From Sphingopyxis sp. (GTDB taxonomy: Bacteria; Pseudomonadota; Alphaproteobacteria; Sphingomonadales; Sphingomonadaceae), in NCBI GenBank assembly GCA_002733865.1, contig NVXM01000011.1, forward strand, positions 53,231 through 117,230: a DNA stretch of 64,000 bases, read 5' to 3'. The notes beneath the pieces were generated by a model that saw nothing but the letters and a program-made list of their open reading frames with translations, did no database searches and was not told the DNA's origin. Below are positions 9,392 to 18,811 of the stretch, in pieces (position 1 is the stretch's first letter; each line of letters opens with the position of its first letter). The translations under genes were made by a program, and so were the position numbers.

Positions 9392-10444
9392 TTAAATGAC
9401 TTCATCCTCGTCGAGCAGCTGATTGCTGGTGATCGCATCCTCGATTTTTCCCAGCCGGTCACCTACCGTATCGAATACCCTCACTTCCGCGATGTGGAGC
9501 AGCGCGTCGCCCTGATTGACCACTGGCAGGTTGCTGTGGCCAATCACGATGCCGTCGATGGGAGAGACGATCGCATCTTCTCCGTCGCCAAAAATATCGC
9601 TGATGCAGGCAACGGTGTCGCCCTTGTGGACCTTCGTTCCGGAGGGCGATATCAGCCTGCAAATGCCGCCGCGGCTGGAGCGCAACCAGACGGTGCGGGT
9701 CGCCTGTGCGGGCGGTGCGCCGCGTTTCCCGAGGCGTTTGGTTTCGATCATCTCTAGTTTTTTCAATACCCGCAAGATACCGTTGACCCCGGTCAACACT
9801 GAAAATTCGTCAAACCGAAGCGCTTCGCCCGCTTCCATCAACAACATGTCGACGCCGGCTTCTCTCGCTAGCGCACGCAGCGAACCGGGGCGCAATTCCG
9901 CCTCGATCACGACCGGCGGGCCAAATTCCAGGGCCAGTTCCTTGAGTTCCGGATTGCCCGATGCAATGCGGATCTGCGGCAGATTATAGCGGTGCTGAGC
10001 GGCGCTGTGGATATCAATGCCCAAGGAGCAATGATCGATGATCTCGGTCGAGAAGATATTGGCCAGTTGCGAGGCCAGCGAGCCTTTTTCGGTTCCCGGA
10101 AAGGAGCGGTTAAGATCGCGGCGGTCCGGGAGATAGCGGCTGTGCGTGATAAAGCCGAACATGTTGACCACGGGTACGAAGATCACGGTGCCGGACATCC
10201 GGGTCTGCTTCAGTTTCTTCATCACCCGGCGAATGATTTCGGTGCCGATGATTTCATCACCATGGATCGCGGCGCTGATGAAAATCGTTGGTCCGGTGCG
10301 CTTGCCGTGGAACACTCGCACTTCCATATTGGCCTGCATGCCAGCGGACAGATCGCTGATCGGAATCGCAATATCGCCGATTTTACCGGGAGCAACCGTA
10401 TGTCCCGCTATTTCGAACAGATCATGTTTGTTTCTGTTGGTCAC
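9392..10444 (-). CDS. Succinylglutamate desuccinylase/aspartoacylase-family zinc hydrolase
   Basis: The product is 350 residues of the M14-like zinc hydrolase family. The zinc motif HGDE occurs in SAAIHGDEIIGTEIIRR near residue 60, followed by the NPDG-equivalent region PDRRDLNRSFPG and the third ligand segment LGIDIHSAAQHR. The C-terminal beta domain (PIDGIVIGHSNLPVVNQGD) is typical of this subfamily. It is convergent with rimK. Members of this subfamily are often adjacent to RimK-like ligases, so it may act on a related acylated or glutamylated substrate. The exact substrate is unknown. Confidence 0.8.
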   Translation of the reverse strand: MTNRNKHDLFEIAGHTVAPGKIGDIAIPISDLSAGMQANMEVRVFHGKRTGPTIFISAAIHGDEIIGTEIIRRVMKKLKQTRMSGTVIFVPVVNMFGFITHSRYLPDRRDLNRSFPGTEKGSLASQLANIFSTEIIDHCSLGIDIHSAAQHRYNLPQIRIASGNPELKELALEFGPPVVIEAELRPGSLRALAREAGVDMLLMEAGEALRFDEFSVLTGVNGILRVLKKLEMIETKRLGKRGAPPAQATRTVWLRSSRGGICRLISPSGTKVHKGDTVACISDIFGDGEDAIVSPIDGIVIGHSNLPVVNQGDALLHIAEVRVFDTVGDRLGKIEDAITSNQLLDEDEVI

Positions 10445-10580
10445 TCATGCCCCCCCGGGTTTAGATCAATTCTATGGGGCGGGTTTGACGCACAGCGCAA
10501 GCCAAATCGATCAGGAATTAGGCTGCGCTCCTTGCGGGGTACCAATCAAATCTCTCGTTGTCCTGATCGATCTCCGTCAA

Positions 10581-12212
10581 TCACGCATCGAAAAATGGAG
10601 TACCGGCAGCGTGTCGACCGGCGAGGAATCCAAAAACCATTCCAGGAGCGATGGTTCCACCGGGACCGCCATAGGTCATCCCCATTACCGAAGCCATGAC
10701 ATTGCCCGCGGCATACAGTCCCTCAATAGCTTTGCCATCGACGTCCAGCACTTGCGCATTGCGGTTGGTTTGAGGGCCGCCCTTGGTGCCCAGTGCGCCG
10801 CTCTTGATCTCGACGGCAAAAAATGGCCCGTCGGTAATCGGGCCAAGCGTCGCGGCGCGACTATTGCGGTGCTTGGGGTCACCCCACCATATATCGTGAG
10901 CGGCTTCGCCACGCCCGAAATGCTTGTCACAGCCATCTTCGACCATAGAATTCCATTCCCCGACGGTCTGCTCCAGCGCACCGTCCGGCAAGCCAAGATT
11001 TTTGGCTAGCCCCGCTAGTGTGTCTGCACGCATCACCCATTGCGGCGGCATTTCCCCTGCCGCGCCGCCCATCATGCCGGAGCCGTAACGGTCGATATAT
11101 CCCTTGTCGAAAATCATCCAGCATGGCAGATTCGCATAGTCGAACGAGGAGACGTCCTGCTCGTGGAAGGCTGCGCCAAAGGCGTTGTAGTTCGCAGCCT
11201 CGTTGACGAAGCGCTTGCCCTTCTTGTTGACCATGATCGAGCGGGGCAGGGAGCGCTGTCCGGCGACCAGAGTGACACCTGTTGATACGATTTCTCGAGG
11301 TACTTGCTGAACAGGCATCCACCACGCTTCGCGCATGTTGCCAAGCTTCGCTCCAATACGCATCGCCATTTTAAGCCCGTCACCGGTATTCGTCTGGATC
11401 GAGACCGGGTGCGTCATCGGGCCCCGCAGAAATGCACGTTTCAGATCTTCGTCCCACTCGAAGCCGCCGGTCGCCAAAATCACGGCGTCGGCAAATTCTT
11501 CCCGCATCACGCCATCTTTCTCAACTTTGACGCCGCTCACTCGCCCATCCTCACGGATCAGGTCAATGGCTCTGGTGCTTGTCTCGGGTTCTATGCCCCG
11601 ATCCAGACAGGCGCGGAGCAAGCGTCCCATCAGAGCCTGACCGCTGCCGCGCTCATCGCGGCTCGCGCGACGATCCAGTTCTTCTTTGCTCAAAGGTTTC
11701 GGTTGAGCCTGGCCGATCGATGAATCGTATATCGAATAGCGTGGATCGGGAGAATAAGGGGAGGGGGTCACTCGTTCGGCCCATTCGCCGAGTTCATCGA
11801 AGGGGTAAAGCGGGCAGTCGACCGAGCGGCCTCCACGGACCATACCACCCGGATGTTCGGCATGATAGTCGGGGAAATCCGGTATAGGGCGAAAAATAAC
11901 CGGACTGTTCTCTTCCAGATGTTTCATCATCGCTGGCCCTGCATCAAGAAAAGCCTCGGCCAGATCTTGCTGGATCATATCATGCGACAGGGACATCAAA
12001 TATTTCAGGGCGTTTTCGCGGCTGTCTTCTACGTCCAGCTCTTCTTCATGGTGATTGTTGGGTATCCACAGCATACCACCCGACCAGGCAGTAGTGCCGC
12101 CGATCTGGTCATGCTTTTCGAAAACCCGAACCTTTGCACCGGCATCGTGAGCTGCGACTGCTGCGGTCAATCCCGAACCACCGGTTCCCAATATTATTAC
12201 GTCCGACGTCAT
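10581..12212 (-). CDS. FAD-dependent oxidoreductase of the 3-ketosteroid dehydrogenase/fumarate reductase type
   Basis: The product is 543 residues. The N-terminal dinucleotide-binding motif is VIILGTGGSGLTAAVAAHDA, followed by the second FAD block GGTTAWSGGMLW. The C-terminus closes with GLYAAGNVMASVMGMTYGGP, which places FAD in the KstD-like branch of the FAD_binding_2 family. Such enzymes desaturate steroid or other cyclic ketone substrates; the substrate here cannot be read. It sits in reverse orientation in front of rpsM, with a 380-base divergent intergenic region. Confidence 0.85.
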   Translation of the reverse strand: MTSDVIILGTGGSGLTAAVAAHDAGAKVRVFEKHDQIGGTTAWSGGMLWIPNNHHEEELDVEDSRENALKYLMSLSHDMIQQDLAEAFLDAGPAMMKHLEENSPVIFRPIPDFPDYHAEHPGGMVRGGRSVDCPLYPFDELGEWAERVTPSPYSPDPRYSIYDSSIGQAQPKPLSKEELDRRASRDERGSGQALMGRLLRACLDRGIEPETSTRAIDLIREDGRVSGVKVEKDGVMREEFADAVILATGGFEWDEDLKRAFLRGPMTHPVSIQTNTGDGLKMAMRIGAKLGNMREAWWMPVQQVPREIVSTGVTLVAGQRSLPRSIMVNKKGKRFVNEAANYNAFGAAFHEQDVSSFDYANLPCWMIFDKGYIDRYGSGMMGGAAGEMPPQWVMRADTLAGLAKNLGLPDGALEQTVGEWNSMVEDGCDKHFGRGEAAHDIWWGDPKHRNSRAATLGPITDGPFFAVEIKSGALGTKGGPQTNRNAQVLDVDGKAIEGLYAAGNVMASVMGMTYGGPGGTIAPGMVFGFLAGRHAAGTPFFDA

Positions 12213-12426
12213 AGCTGTCCTTGTGCGTTGAATTTATCTCCTGTTGCATTTGATCGGTGATGCCAGGCCGTGCATCTACTACCAATACTGGCACTGGTAA
12301 TATTGACCGTCGGACGCCCTTGGCGACCATTGAAGAATGTAAGGCGTGGATTTGCACAACTACGGTTTTTCCGATATGGATCGCTCTGGTCAATCGGCAC
12401 TGTACCGAAAGCCCATTCTTCCGCGC

Positions 12427-12442
12427 TTGACAGCGCTGTCAA
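12427..12442. promoter_or_regulatory. Perfect 16-bp palindrome with TTGACA half-sites
   Basis: TTGACAGCGCTGTCAA is a perfect palindrome in the divergent region between the FAD oxidoreductase and rpsM. Its left half equals the consensus -35 hexamer, and a loose -10-like TAAATA lies 17 bases further on, pointing towards rpsM. It may be an operator overlapping the alpha-operon promoter. The remainder of 12213-12592 shows no gene. Confidence 0.5.
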
Positions 12443-12592
12443 CACTATCTAAATAACCCTTATTCGAAACCGAATTGAACCGGCAGTGCCCTTTGCGGCG
12501 CGCGCTGGTTTTGTGCGTTTTGGGTGTGTTTTTAACGACTTGGCTATGAGATAGGTCCGGCGAATCGGTCCTGTGGAGCATGGAGAAAAATA

Positions 12593-12961
12593 TTGGCACG
12601 TATTGCTGGGGTAAATATCCCAACTAACAAGCGCGTAATCATTGCGCTTACCTACATTCACGGTATCGGACGCACCGCTGCGGCTGAAATTGTTGAAAAA
12701 TTGAAGATTGATCCAGCCCGTCGGGTTCAGGACCTCACCGATCAGGAAATTTTGCACATTCGTGAAACGATTGATGCCGAACATACGGTTGAAGGTGATT
12801 TGCGGCGTGAAGTCGCAATGAACATCAAGCGTCTGATGGATCTGGCCTGCTATCGCGGCCTGCGTCATCGTAAAGGCCTGCCGGTCCGCGGACAGCGTAC
12901 GCATACCAATGCGCGTACCCGCAAAGGCAAGCCCAAGGCGATCGCTGGCAAAAAGAAATAA
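12593..12961 (+). CDS. rpsM: 30S ribosomal protein S13, TTG start
   Basis: S13 lies in the 30S head and contacts the P-site tRNA and the large subunit. The product is 122 residues. It begins [20 protein letters not shown] with a TTG initiation codon at 12593, supported by a GGAG eight bases upstream; no in-frame ATG fits. The C-terminal [20 protein letters not shown] block is complete. It opens the rpsM-rpsK-rpoA-rplQ group, here detached from adk. Confidence 0.97.
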   Translation: MARIAGVNIPTNKRVIIALTYIHGIGRTAAAEIVEKLKIDPARRVQDLTDQEILHIRETIDAEHTVEGDLRREVAMNIKRLMDLACYRGLRHRKGLPVRGQRTHTNARTRKGKPKAIAGKKK

Positions 12962-13011
12962 GACTTGTCTTCGGACAGGTATCTTCAAGATATTAGGTAG
13001 GAATTGATCAC

Positions 13012-13401
13012 ATGGCACGCGAACCGCAGCGCATAAAGAAAAGTGCGCGCAAAAATATTTCGGCAGGCGTAGCGCACGTCAACGCCACGTTTAACAATAC
13101 GATGGTCACCATCACCGATGCTCAGGGCAATGCGATAAGCTGGTCCTCTGCTGGCATGATGGGTTTTAAAGGCTCCCGCAAGTCGACACCTTATGCTGCC
13201 CAGGTTGCAGCGGAAGACGCTGGTAAGAAAGCGGCCGATCATGGTGTGCGGACTCTTGAAGTCGAAGTGAAAGGTCCAGGCTCCGGTCGTGAATCTGCTC
13301 TTCGTGCGCTTCAGGCTGTTGGCTTCACGATCACCTCGATCCGTGATGTCACACCGATCCCGCATAATGGTGTTCGCCCATCCAAAAGACGCCGCGTCTA
13401 A
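13012..13401 (+). CDS. rpsK: 30S ribosomal protein S11
   Basis: S11 lines the mRNA exit/platform region of the small subunit. The product is 129 residues, normal length. Hallmarks are [19 protein letters not shown], the [13 protein letters not shown] block, and the C-terminal [13 protein letters not shown]. It lies 50 bases after rpsM and 104 bases before rpoA. Confidence 0.98.
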   Translation: MAREPQRIKKSARKNISAGVAHVNATFNNTMVTITDAQGNAISWSSAGMMGFKGSRKSTPYAAQVAAEDAGKKAADHGVRTLEVEVKGPGSGRESALRALQAVGFTITSIRDVTPIPHNGVRPSKRRRV

Positions 13402-13505
13402 TACCGCTCGAGTTTCGGGGACGACCGGTCGGTCAGTTCCACATTTTTAAAATTCAGAGCGGTGATGACGTCCACAGCCGCTCTTTGAACCACTAGGGGA
13501 AGTCC

Positions 13506-14564
13506 ATGACTGTCAATATGAAGAACTGGCAAGAACTGAAGAAGCCCAACGTCCTCGACATCAAGCCCGGCGGTGATCCGAAGCGCAAGGCAACTTTTGT
13601 CGCCGAACCTCTGGAACGCGGTTTTGGCCTGACCATGGGCAACGCGCTGCGCCGCGTACTTCTGTCCTCGCTTCAGGGCGCGGCAGTTACCTCGATCAAG
13701 ATCGAAAATGCGCTGCACGAATTCTCGTCGCTGCCGGGCGTCCGTGAAGATGTGACAGACATTGTTCTGAACATCAAGCAGATCGCGTTGAAAATGGAAA
13801 GCGAAGACGCCAAGCGCCTGCAACTGTCCGCAACCGGCCCTGGCGAAGTCAAGGCTGGCGATATTGCGGTCTCCGGCGACATCGAGATCATGAACCCGGA
13901 TCTTGTGATTTGTCATCTCGACGAAGGTGCTTCGCTGAATATGGAGCTGACCGTCAATGTCGGTAAGGGCTATGTTCCGGCTGTCGCAAACCGTCCGGCA
14001 GACGCGCCGATTGGATTGATTCCGATCGACTCGCTCTATTCTCCGGTCCGTCAGGTCTCCTACAAGGTCGACAATGCCCGCGTTGGTCAGGAACTCGATT
14101 TTGACAAGCTGAACCTGACCATCGAAACCGATGGTACGGTGAGCCCGGAAGATGCGATCGCCTATGCAGCCCGGATTTTGCAGGATCAGTTGCAGCTTTT
14201 CGTGCATTTCGAAGAAGCGCTGGAGCAGGTTTCCTCGCCAATTGGCATGGCCGCTCAGCAGAGCCAGGCAGAAAGCGATGCCAACCAGCTCAACCGCTAT
14301 CTGCTCAAGAAGGTCGACGAACTGGAACTCAGCGTTCGCTCCGCCAACTGCCTCAAGAACGACAATATCATCTATATTGGCGATCTCGTGCAGAAAACCG
14401 AAGCCGAAATGCTGCGTACCCCGAACTTTGGCCGCAAGTCCCTGAACGAAATCAAGGAAGTGCTGTCGAGCATGGGTCTGCGTCTCGGCATGGACATCCC
14501 CGGATGGCCGCCTGAAAATATTGAAGAAATGGCCAAGAAGCTCGAGCAAGAGCTGCTGGGTTAA
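13506..14564 (+). CDS. rpoA: RNA polymerase alpha subunit
   Basis: RpoA dimerises to nucleate RNA polymerase assembly and contacts UP elements and activators. The product is 352 residues. The N-terminal domain shows [21 protein letters not shown]. The C-terminal domain shows [17 protein letters not shown] and [15 protein letters not shown], the DNA- and activator-binding helices. An AGGGGAAG ribosome binding site precedes the ATG. It lies between rpsK and rplQ as in nearly all alphaproteobacteria. Confidence 0.98.
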   Translation: MTVNMKNWQELKKPNVLDIKPGGDPKRKATFVAEPLERGFGLTMGNALRRVLLSSLQGAAVTSIKIENALHEFSSLPGVREDVTDIVLNIKQIALKMESEDAKRLQLSATGPGEVKAGDIAVSGDIEIMNPDLVICHLDEGASLNMELTVNVGKGYVPAVANRPADAPIGLIPIDSLYSPVRQVSYKVDNARVGQELDFDKLNLTIETDGTVSPEDAIAYAARILQDQLQLFVHFEEALEQVSSPIGMAAQQSQAESDANQLNRYLLKKVDELELSVRSANCLKNDNIIYIGDLVQKTEAEMLRTPNFGRKSLNEIKEVLSSMGLRLGMDIPGWPPENIEEMAKKLEQELLG

Positions 14565-14712
14565 ATGATCAACCGTTAGCGGAGAGTTTGGCGAACGAGA
14601 AACGTCGTTCGGCAGGCTCAATATTGACGGACAAGGCTGATTGGTGATGCCTCTTTAAAATCACCTGCTACGGGGTACCTCATACGGCCCCATAACGAAC
14701 GAAGGAAATATC

Positions 14713-15135
14713 ATGCGTCATAGAATGAAGGGCCGCCGTATGCAGCGGTCCGGTGCTCACCGTCAGGCTCTGCTGAAGAACCTGGCCGCAGCACTAATCA
14801 AGCACGAACAGATTTTGACCACTGTGCCAAAAGCCAAGGAATTGCGTCCGGTTGTCGAAAAGCTGATCACGCTTGGCAAACGCGGTGGCCTGTCCAACCG
14901 TCGTATCGCGCATTCGCGGTTGATGGATGAGACCCAGGAAAAGAAGCTCTTCGAAGTGCTGGCCGATCGCTATGCCGATCGCAGCGGTGGCTATACCCGC
15001 ATCATCCGCGCCGGTTTCCGTGCTTCCGATGCTGCGCCAATGGCGATCATCGAGCTGGTTGACCGTGATGTTGACGCTAAAGGGCAGGACAGCGGTCCTG
15101 ACCAGAACGCACAGGATGAATACGAAGAGGCCTGA
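14713..15135 (+). CDS. rplQ: 50S ribosomal protein L17
   Basis: L17 is a large-subunit protein near the exit tunnel. The product is 140 residues. It starts [20 protein letters not shown] and contains [21 protein letters not shown] and the [19 protein letters not shown] block, followed by a short acidic tail. The 148-base gap after rpoA holds an AAGGAAA ribosome binding site and no other gene. A long intrinsic terminator follows. Confidence 0.97.
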   Translation: MRHRMKGRRMQRSGAHRQALLKNLAAALIKHEQILTTVPKAKELRPVVEKLITLGKRGGLSNRRIAHSRLMDETQEKKLFEVLADRYADRSGGYTRIIRAGFRASDAAPMAIIELVDRDVDAKGQDSGPDQNAQDEYEEA

Positions 15136-15170
15136 GCCGCTTCCGTCCGTTGACAGTTTCAATTGATAAT

Positions 15171-15208
15171 AGAGGCCGTGAGCGATAAGCTTGCGGCCTC
15201 TTTCTTTT
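15171..15208 (+). terminator. Intrinsic terminator after rplQ
   Basis: AGAGGCCG (15171-15178) pairs with CGGCCTCT (15194-15201). The stem extends inwards by TGAGC/GCTTG with two G-T pairs around a GATAA loop, and TTCTTTT follows. It ends the rpsM-rplQ operon just upstream of the next gene's start. Confidence 0.9.
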
Positions 15209-15220
15209 GCCGAGGTGTTT

Positions 15221-17365
15221 ATGCGTAATCTGACCTTTCTGACATTGGCCATTGGATTGGCCCTGACATCTCCCGCGCTCGCCAACGATCATGAAAATAA
15301 GGACGTTTCCCTGACCTATCCAGAGACCAGAACCGTTGATGAGATGGAAGAGCAATTTGGCGAATATATTTCCGATCCCTATCGCTGGCTGGAAAATGAT
15401 GTGCGGGAAGATTCTGATGTCGCCGAATGGGTGAAGGCGCAGAATGCCGTTACCGACGCTTATCTGGAAAAGCTGCCGGGACGCGAAGCTCTGGCGAAGT
15501 CGATGACGGAATTGTTCGATTATGATGATCTGAGCAATCCGGTAGAAGCTGGTGGTAAATATTTCTACGAGCGCAAAAGCGGCGGCCAAAATCAGGCGGT
15601 GCTCTATGTTCGTGACGGTGCAGATGGCGAAGAACGGGCCCTGATTGATCCGGCTACCTGGTCGGACGACGGCGCGACGGCGCTGGCGGGCTGGAAACCG
15701 TCCGGGGATGGCGGCCTGCTCGTTTATGCGGTTCAGGATGGCGGTTCCGACTGGCGCACGCTGAAGGTTCTCGATGTCACAACCGGTGAGGTGCAGCCGG
15801 ACAGCATCGAATGGGCCAAGTTCACTGATCTGGCGTGGATGCCGAACAATGTCGGCTTTCTCTATTCGCGCTTCCCGGAGCCAGAGGGAGGAGAGGCCTT
15901 TCAGTCGCTGAACAGCGATCATGCGGTCTATCTGCATCCGATCGGCATGGATCAGGAAAACGATACGCGCATATATGCAACGCCGGATCAGCCGGACCTC
16001 AATCATTCAGCGGAACTGACCTCCGACAAGGAATGGGTGGTAATCACATCTTCGTCCGGCACCGACGAGCGCTACGAAATCACGCTGATCAAGGTCGATG
16101 CGCCAAAACTTCAAATCCGCAAGCTGGTCAGCGGCTTTGAAAATGACTGGCGGTTGATCGATGGCGAGGGCGATACGCTCTATTTCATCACCAACAAGGA
16201 TGCGCCGCGGTTGCGGGTAGTCAAAACCGATCTGAGCGCGGAAAAGACGGAATTTACCGAGCTGGTCGCTGAGAGAGATGCTGTCATTGACGGGGCGATG
16301 ATCGTCGGTGACCGACTGGTAGTCAGCTATCTCGTCGATGCAAAAAGCCAGCTTTCCACCTTCGATCTCGATGGCAAGGCGCTCGGCACGCTCGACCTTC
16401 CCGGTCCGGGGCAGGTGGGTGGCCTCAGCGGTTCGATGAAAAGCGAGGAAGGCTTTTTCAGCTTTCAAAGCTTCAACCGGCCAACCACGGTCTTTCGTTA
16501 CGAGCCATCGTCGGAACCGACCGTCTGGGCAGCGCCGACGCTACCCTTTGATCCGGACATGGTCGAGGTGACCCAGCGCTTTTACGAAAGCAAGGATGGC
16601 ACGAAGATCCCGATGTTTCTGGTCCACATGAAGGGCCAGGATCTCTCGGAAGGCGCACCGACGCTGCTCTATGGCTATGGCGGGTTCAATATCTCGGTAT
16701 TACCGCAATATAAGCCGGCCTGGATGGCCTGGATCAAGGCGGGCGGCGTGTTCGCTTCGGCCAATCTGCGCGGCGGCGGCGAATATGGCAAGGACTGGCA
16801 TGACGCTGGCCGGTTGCAGAATAAACAGAATGTCTTCGACGATTTTATCGCCGCTGGCGAATATCTGATCGGGGAGGGCGTTACGCCGAAGGATGGTCTG
16901 GCGGTTGAAGGCCGGTCCAATGGCGGATTGCTGATTGGTGCGGTGATGAACCAGCGGCCCGATCTGTTCACCGCAGGTCATGCTGCCGTCGGCGTCATGG
17001 ACATGCTCCGCTTCGACCGGTTTACCGCCGGGCGTTACTGGGTCGATGATTATGGCTATCCGAACAAGGAGCAGGACTTCAAAAACCTGCTAGCTTATTC
17101 GCCTTATCACAATATCAAATCCGGGGTCGATTATCCTGCGTTGATTGTCTCCACCGCAGACACCGATGACCGGGTGGTTCCGGGCCATAGCTTCAAATAT
17201 ACCGCACGGTTGCAGGCGCTGGATACGGGCGATGCGCCACATCTGATCCGCATCGAGACGCGCGCCGGTCACGGTAGCGGCAAGCCGACCGACAAGCTGA
17301 TCGAGGAATATTCCGACATCTACGCCTTTCTGGCGGATGCCACCGGACTCAGCCTGACCGAATAG
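15221..17365 (+). CDS. Exported prolyl oligopeptidase-family serine peptidase (S9A)
   Basis: The product is 714 residues from the ATG at 15221, starting with a signal peptide (MRNLTFLTLAIGLALTSPALA), so it is likely periplasmic or secreted. An upstream TTG at 15191 lies inside the rplQ terminator and is rejected. The N-terminal part shows the POP signature DPYRWLEN followed by a seven-bladed propeller. The catalytic domain has the nucleophile in EGRSNGGLL (Ser near residue 565), Asp in STADTDDRV and His in RAGHGSG. Such enzymes cleave short proline-containing peptides after proline. It appears monocistronic. Confidence 0.92.
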   Translation: MRNLTFLTLAIGLALTSPALANDHENKDVSLTYPETRTVDEMEEQFGEYISDPYRWLENDVREDSDVAEWVKAQNAVTDAYLEKLPGREALAKSMTELFDYDDLSNPVEAGGKYFYERKSGGQNQAVLYVRDGADGEERALIDPATWSDDGATALAGWKPSGDGGLLVYAVQDGGSDWRTLKVLDVTTGEVQPDSIEWAKFTDLAWMPNNVGFLYSRFPEPEGGEAFQSLNSDHAVYLHPIGMDQENDTRIYATPDQPDLNHSAELTSDKEWVVITSSSGTDERYEITLIKVDAPKLQIRKLVSGFENDWRLIDGEGDTLYFITNKDAPRLRVVKTDLSAEKTEFTELVAERDAVIDGAMIVGDRLVVSYLVDAKSQLSTFDLDGKALGTLDLPGPGQVGGLSGSMKSEEGFFSFQSFNRPTTVFRYEPSSEPTVWAAPTLPFDPDMVEVTQRFYESKDGTKIPMFLVHMKGQDLSEGAPTLLYGYGGFNISVLPQYKPAWMAWIKAGGVFASANLRGGGEYGKDWHDAGRLQNKQNVFDDFIAAGEYLIGEGVTPKDGLAVEGRSNGGLLIGAVMNQRPDLFTAGHAAVGVMDMLRFDRFTAGRYWVDDYGYPNKEQDFKNLLAYSPYHNIKSGVDYPALIVSTADTDDRVVPGHSFKYTARLQALDTGDAPHLIRIETRAGHGSGKPTDKLIEEYSDIYAFLADATGLSLTE

Positions 17366-17556
17366 CGACCGGGACCGTGGTTTCTGCTGTTTCCTCAAGA
17401 GAGGAGAAGTTTGCCCTGCTGACTTTTGTTCATAAAAGTAGCCACTAACCTTAACAACGCCTGTCGAGCCAGTTCAGTCTCTACTCAACCGGACTCCGCT
17501 AAAAGGGTTTTGCAAGCTCGGGAAAAGGTTTCGGGCAGTGTGAAAGGAAAGTGGAC

Positions 17557-18066
17557 ATGAACAAGTTGAACAAGGCTCTGGTCGGAACCGCTGCTGCCGC
17601 TGCGATGGCCGTTTCTGCAACCCCCGCAATGGCCCGCGACGGGCATAAGGGCGGGCCGAGTGCTGGCGAAGTGATCGCCGGCGTAGCGATCGTCGGTGCA
17701 ATTGCGGCTATCGCCAGCTCCGGCAACAAGGACCGCAGATATCGCGACAATTATCGCGATGACCGGTATTCGGACAGCCGTTATGGCAACCGCTACCGCC
17801 AGATTGGCCAGCGTCAGGCCGTGAACCGTTGTGTACGTGCTGCTGAAGGCGGTGCCGCCCGCTATGGCCGCGCCAATGTCACCGACATCCGGGATATCGA
17901 CCGGACGCGCTATGGCTATCGGGTCAAGGGCAGGGTTGTGGTCGAACAGAACCGGGGCCGTTATCAGAGAGCCCGTTACGCCGACAAAGGCAATTTCACC
18001 TGCTATATCGAAGGCAACCGGGTGAGTGACGTCCGTTACAGCGGCCTTAATTACAGCCGCCGCTAA
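17557..18066 (+). CDS. Exported protein with Gly/Ala hydrophobic segment and RcnB-like tyrosine/arginine repeats
   Basis: The product is 169 residues from the ATG at 17557, behind AAAGGAAAG. A signal peptide (MNKLNKALVGTAAAAAMAVS, cleavage after AMA) is followed by a short hydrophobic helix (VIAGVAIVGAIAAIASS). An Arg/Tyr/Asp-rich linker comes next, then a C-terminal domain with two cysteines (NRCVRAAEGG and NFTCYIEGN). Its family is not recognised with confidence. The next gene is a divergent paralogue with the same layout. The 190 bases before it hold no gene. Confidence 0.7.
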   Translation: MNKLNKALVGTAAAAAMAVSATPAMARDGHKGGPSAGEVIAGVAIVGAIAAIASSGNKDRRYRDNYRDDRYSDSRYGNRYRQIGQRQAVNRCVRAAEGGAARYGRANVTDIRDIDRTRYGYRVKGRVVVEQNRGRYQRARYADKGNFTCYIEGNRVSDVRYSGLNYSRR

Positions 18067-18187
18067 GCGCGATGCGCGCCATTGACCAAACCAATATGGT
18101 TCAGCCTGGTGACAGGCTGGGCCATCTATATTCTGTCCCATTGCAGCATCGGGAATATAAGAGCTGCGCTTGATAGGGGTATCTCAT

Positions 18188-18811
18188 ATGACCAAGATGA
18201 CCAGATTTTCAGCCGTGGCTGCAGCCGCCGCGCTGTGTCTTTCGGGCGTTTCGCCAGCCATGGCTGCGCCTATGCACAGCGGCGCGGCCCTTGCCACGCC
18301 AATTGATACGGCGGCGCTGGGCTGGTCTGCCGAAACCGACAAGGCCAATGGATGGCGCGACTATCGCGGCTACCGTGGATATCGTGGATATCGGGGCCAT
18401 CGCCGCCATCGTGATGGCATCAGCGGCGGCGATCTTCTGGCCGGTATCCTGGTGATAGGCGGGATCGCCGCTATCGCCAGCGCGGCGTCAAAAAACAGTC
18501 GTGACCAACGCTATGAAGACCGCGATTATCGCAGCGATAACGCGCGCTATGATAATCGCACCGATAGCCGTTATGATCGAGAAGGCGACGACATGCAATT
18601 GGCGATCAACGCCTGTTCGGATGCCGCAGAGCGTCAGGCCGGGCGGGATGCCCGCGTGGCCGCAATTGAATCCGTTGTGCGCGACGGCGCTGGCTGGCGC
18701 GTGGAAGGTGAGCTGGCGAATAGTGCCCAGCGCACATTCCTCTGCGGAGCCAGCGATGGCCGCGTTGACTTTGTGCAACTGGAAGATGGCGGTCTCGCTT
18801 TCGCGAACTAG
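18188..18811 (+). CDS. Exported paralogue of the preceding protein
   Basis: The product is 207 residues from the ATG at 18188. It carries a signal peptide (cleavage near SPAMA), a stretch of [13 protein letters not shown] repeats, and a helix ([17 protein letters not shown]) matching that of the upstream gene. The Asp/Arg/Tyr linker and C-terminal domain also match, including the cysteine pair (NACSDAAER and FLCGASDG). The two genes are clear tandem paralogues. The stop overlaps the stop of the convergent SDR gene within one CTAG. Confidence 0.7.
   Translation: MTKMTRFSAVAAAAALCLSGVSPAMAAPMHSGAALATPIDTAALGWSAETDKANGWRDYRGYRGYRGYRGHRRHRDGISGGDLLAGILVIGGIAAIASAASKNSRDQRYEDRDYRSDNARYDNRTDSRYDREGDDMQLAINACSDAAERQAGRDARVAAIESVVRDGAGWRVEGELANSAQRTFLCGASDGRVDFVQLEDGGLAFAN

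Noticed and set aside
15191..15220. TTG start for the prolyl oligopeptidase
   Set aside because: It lies inside the rplQ terminator and would spoil the signal peptide; the ATG at 15221 fits.
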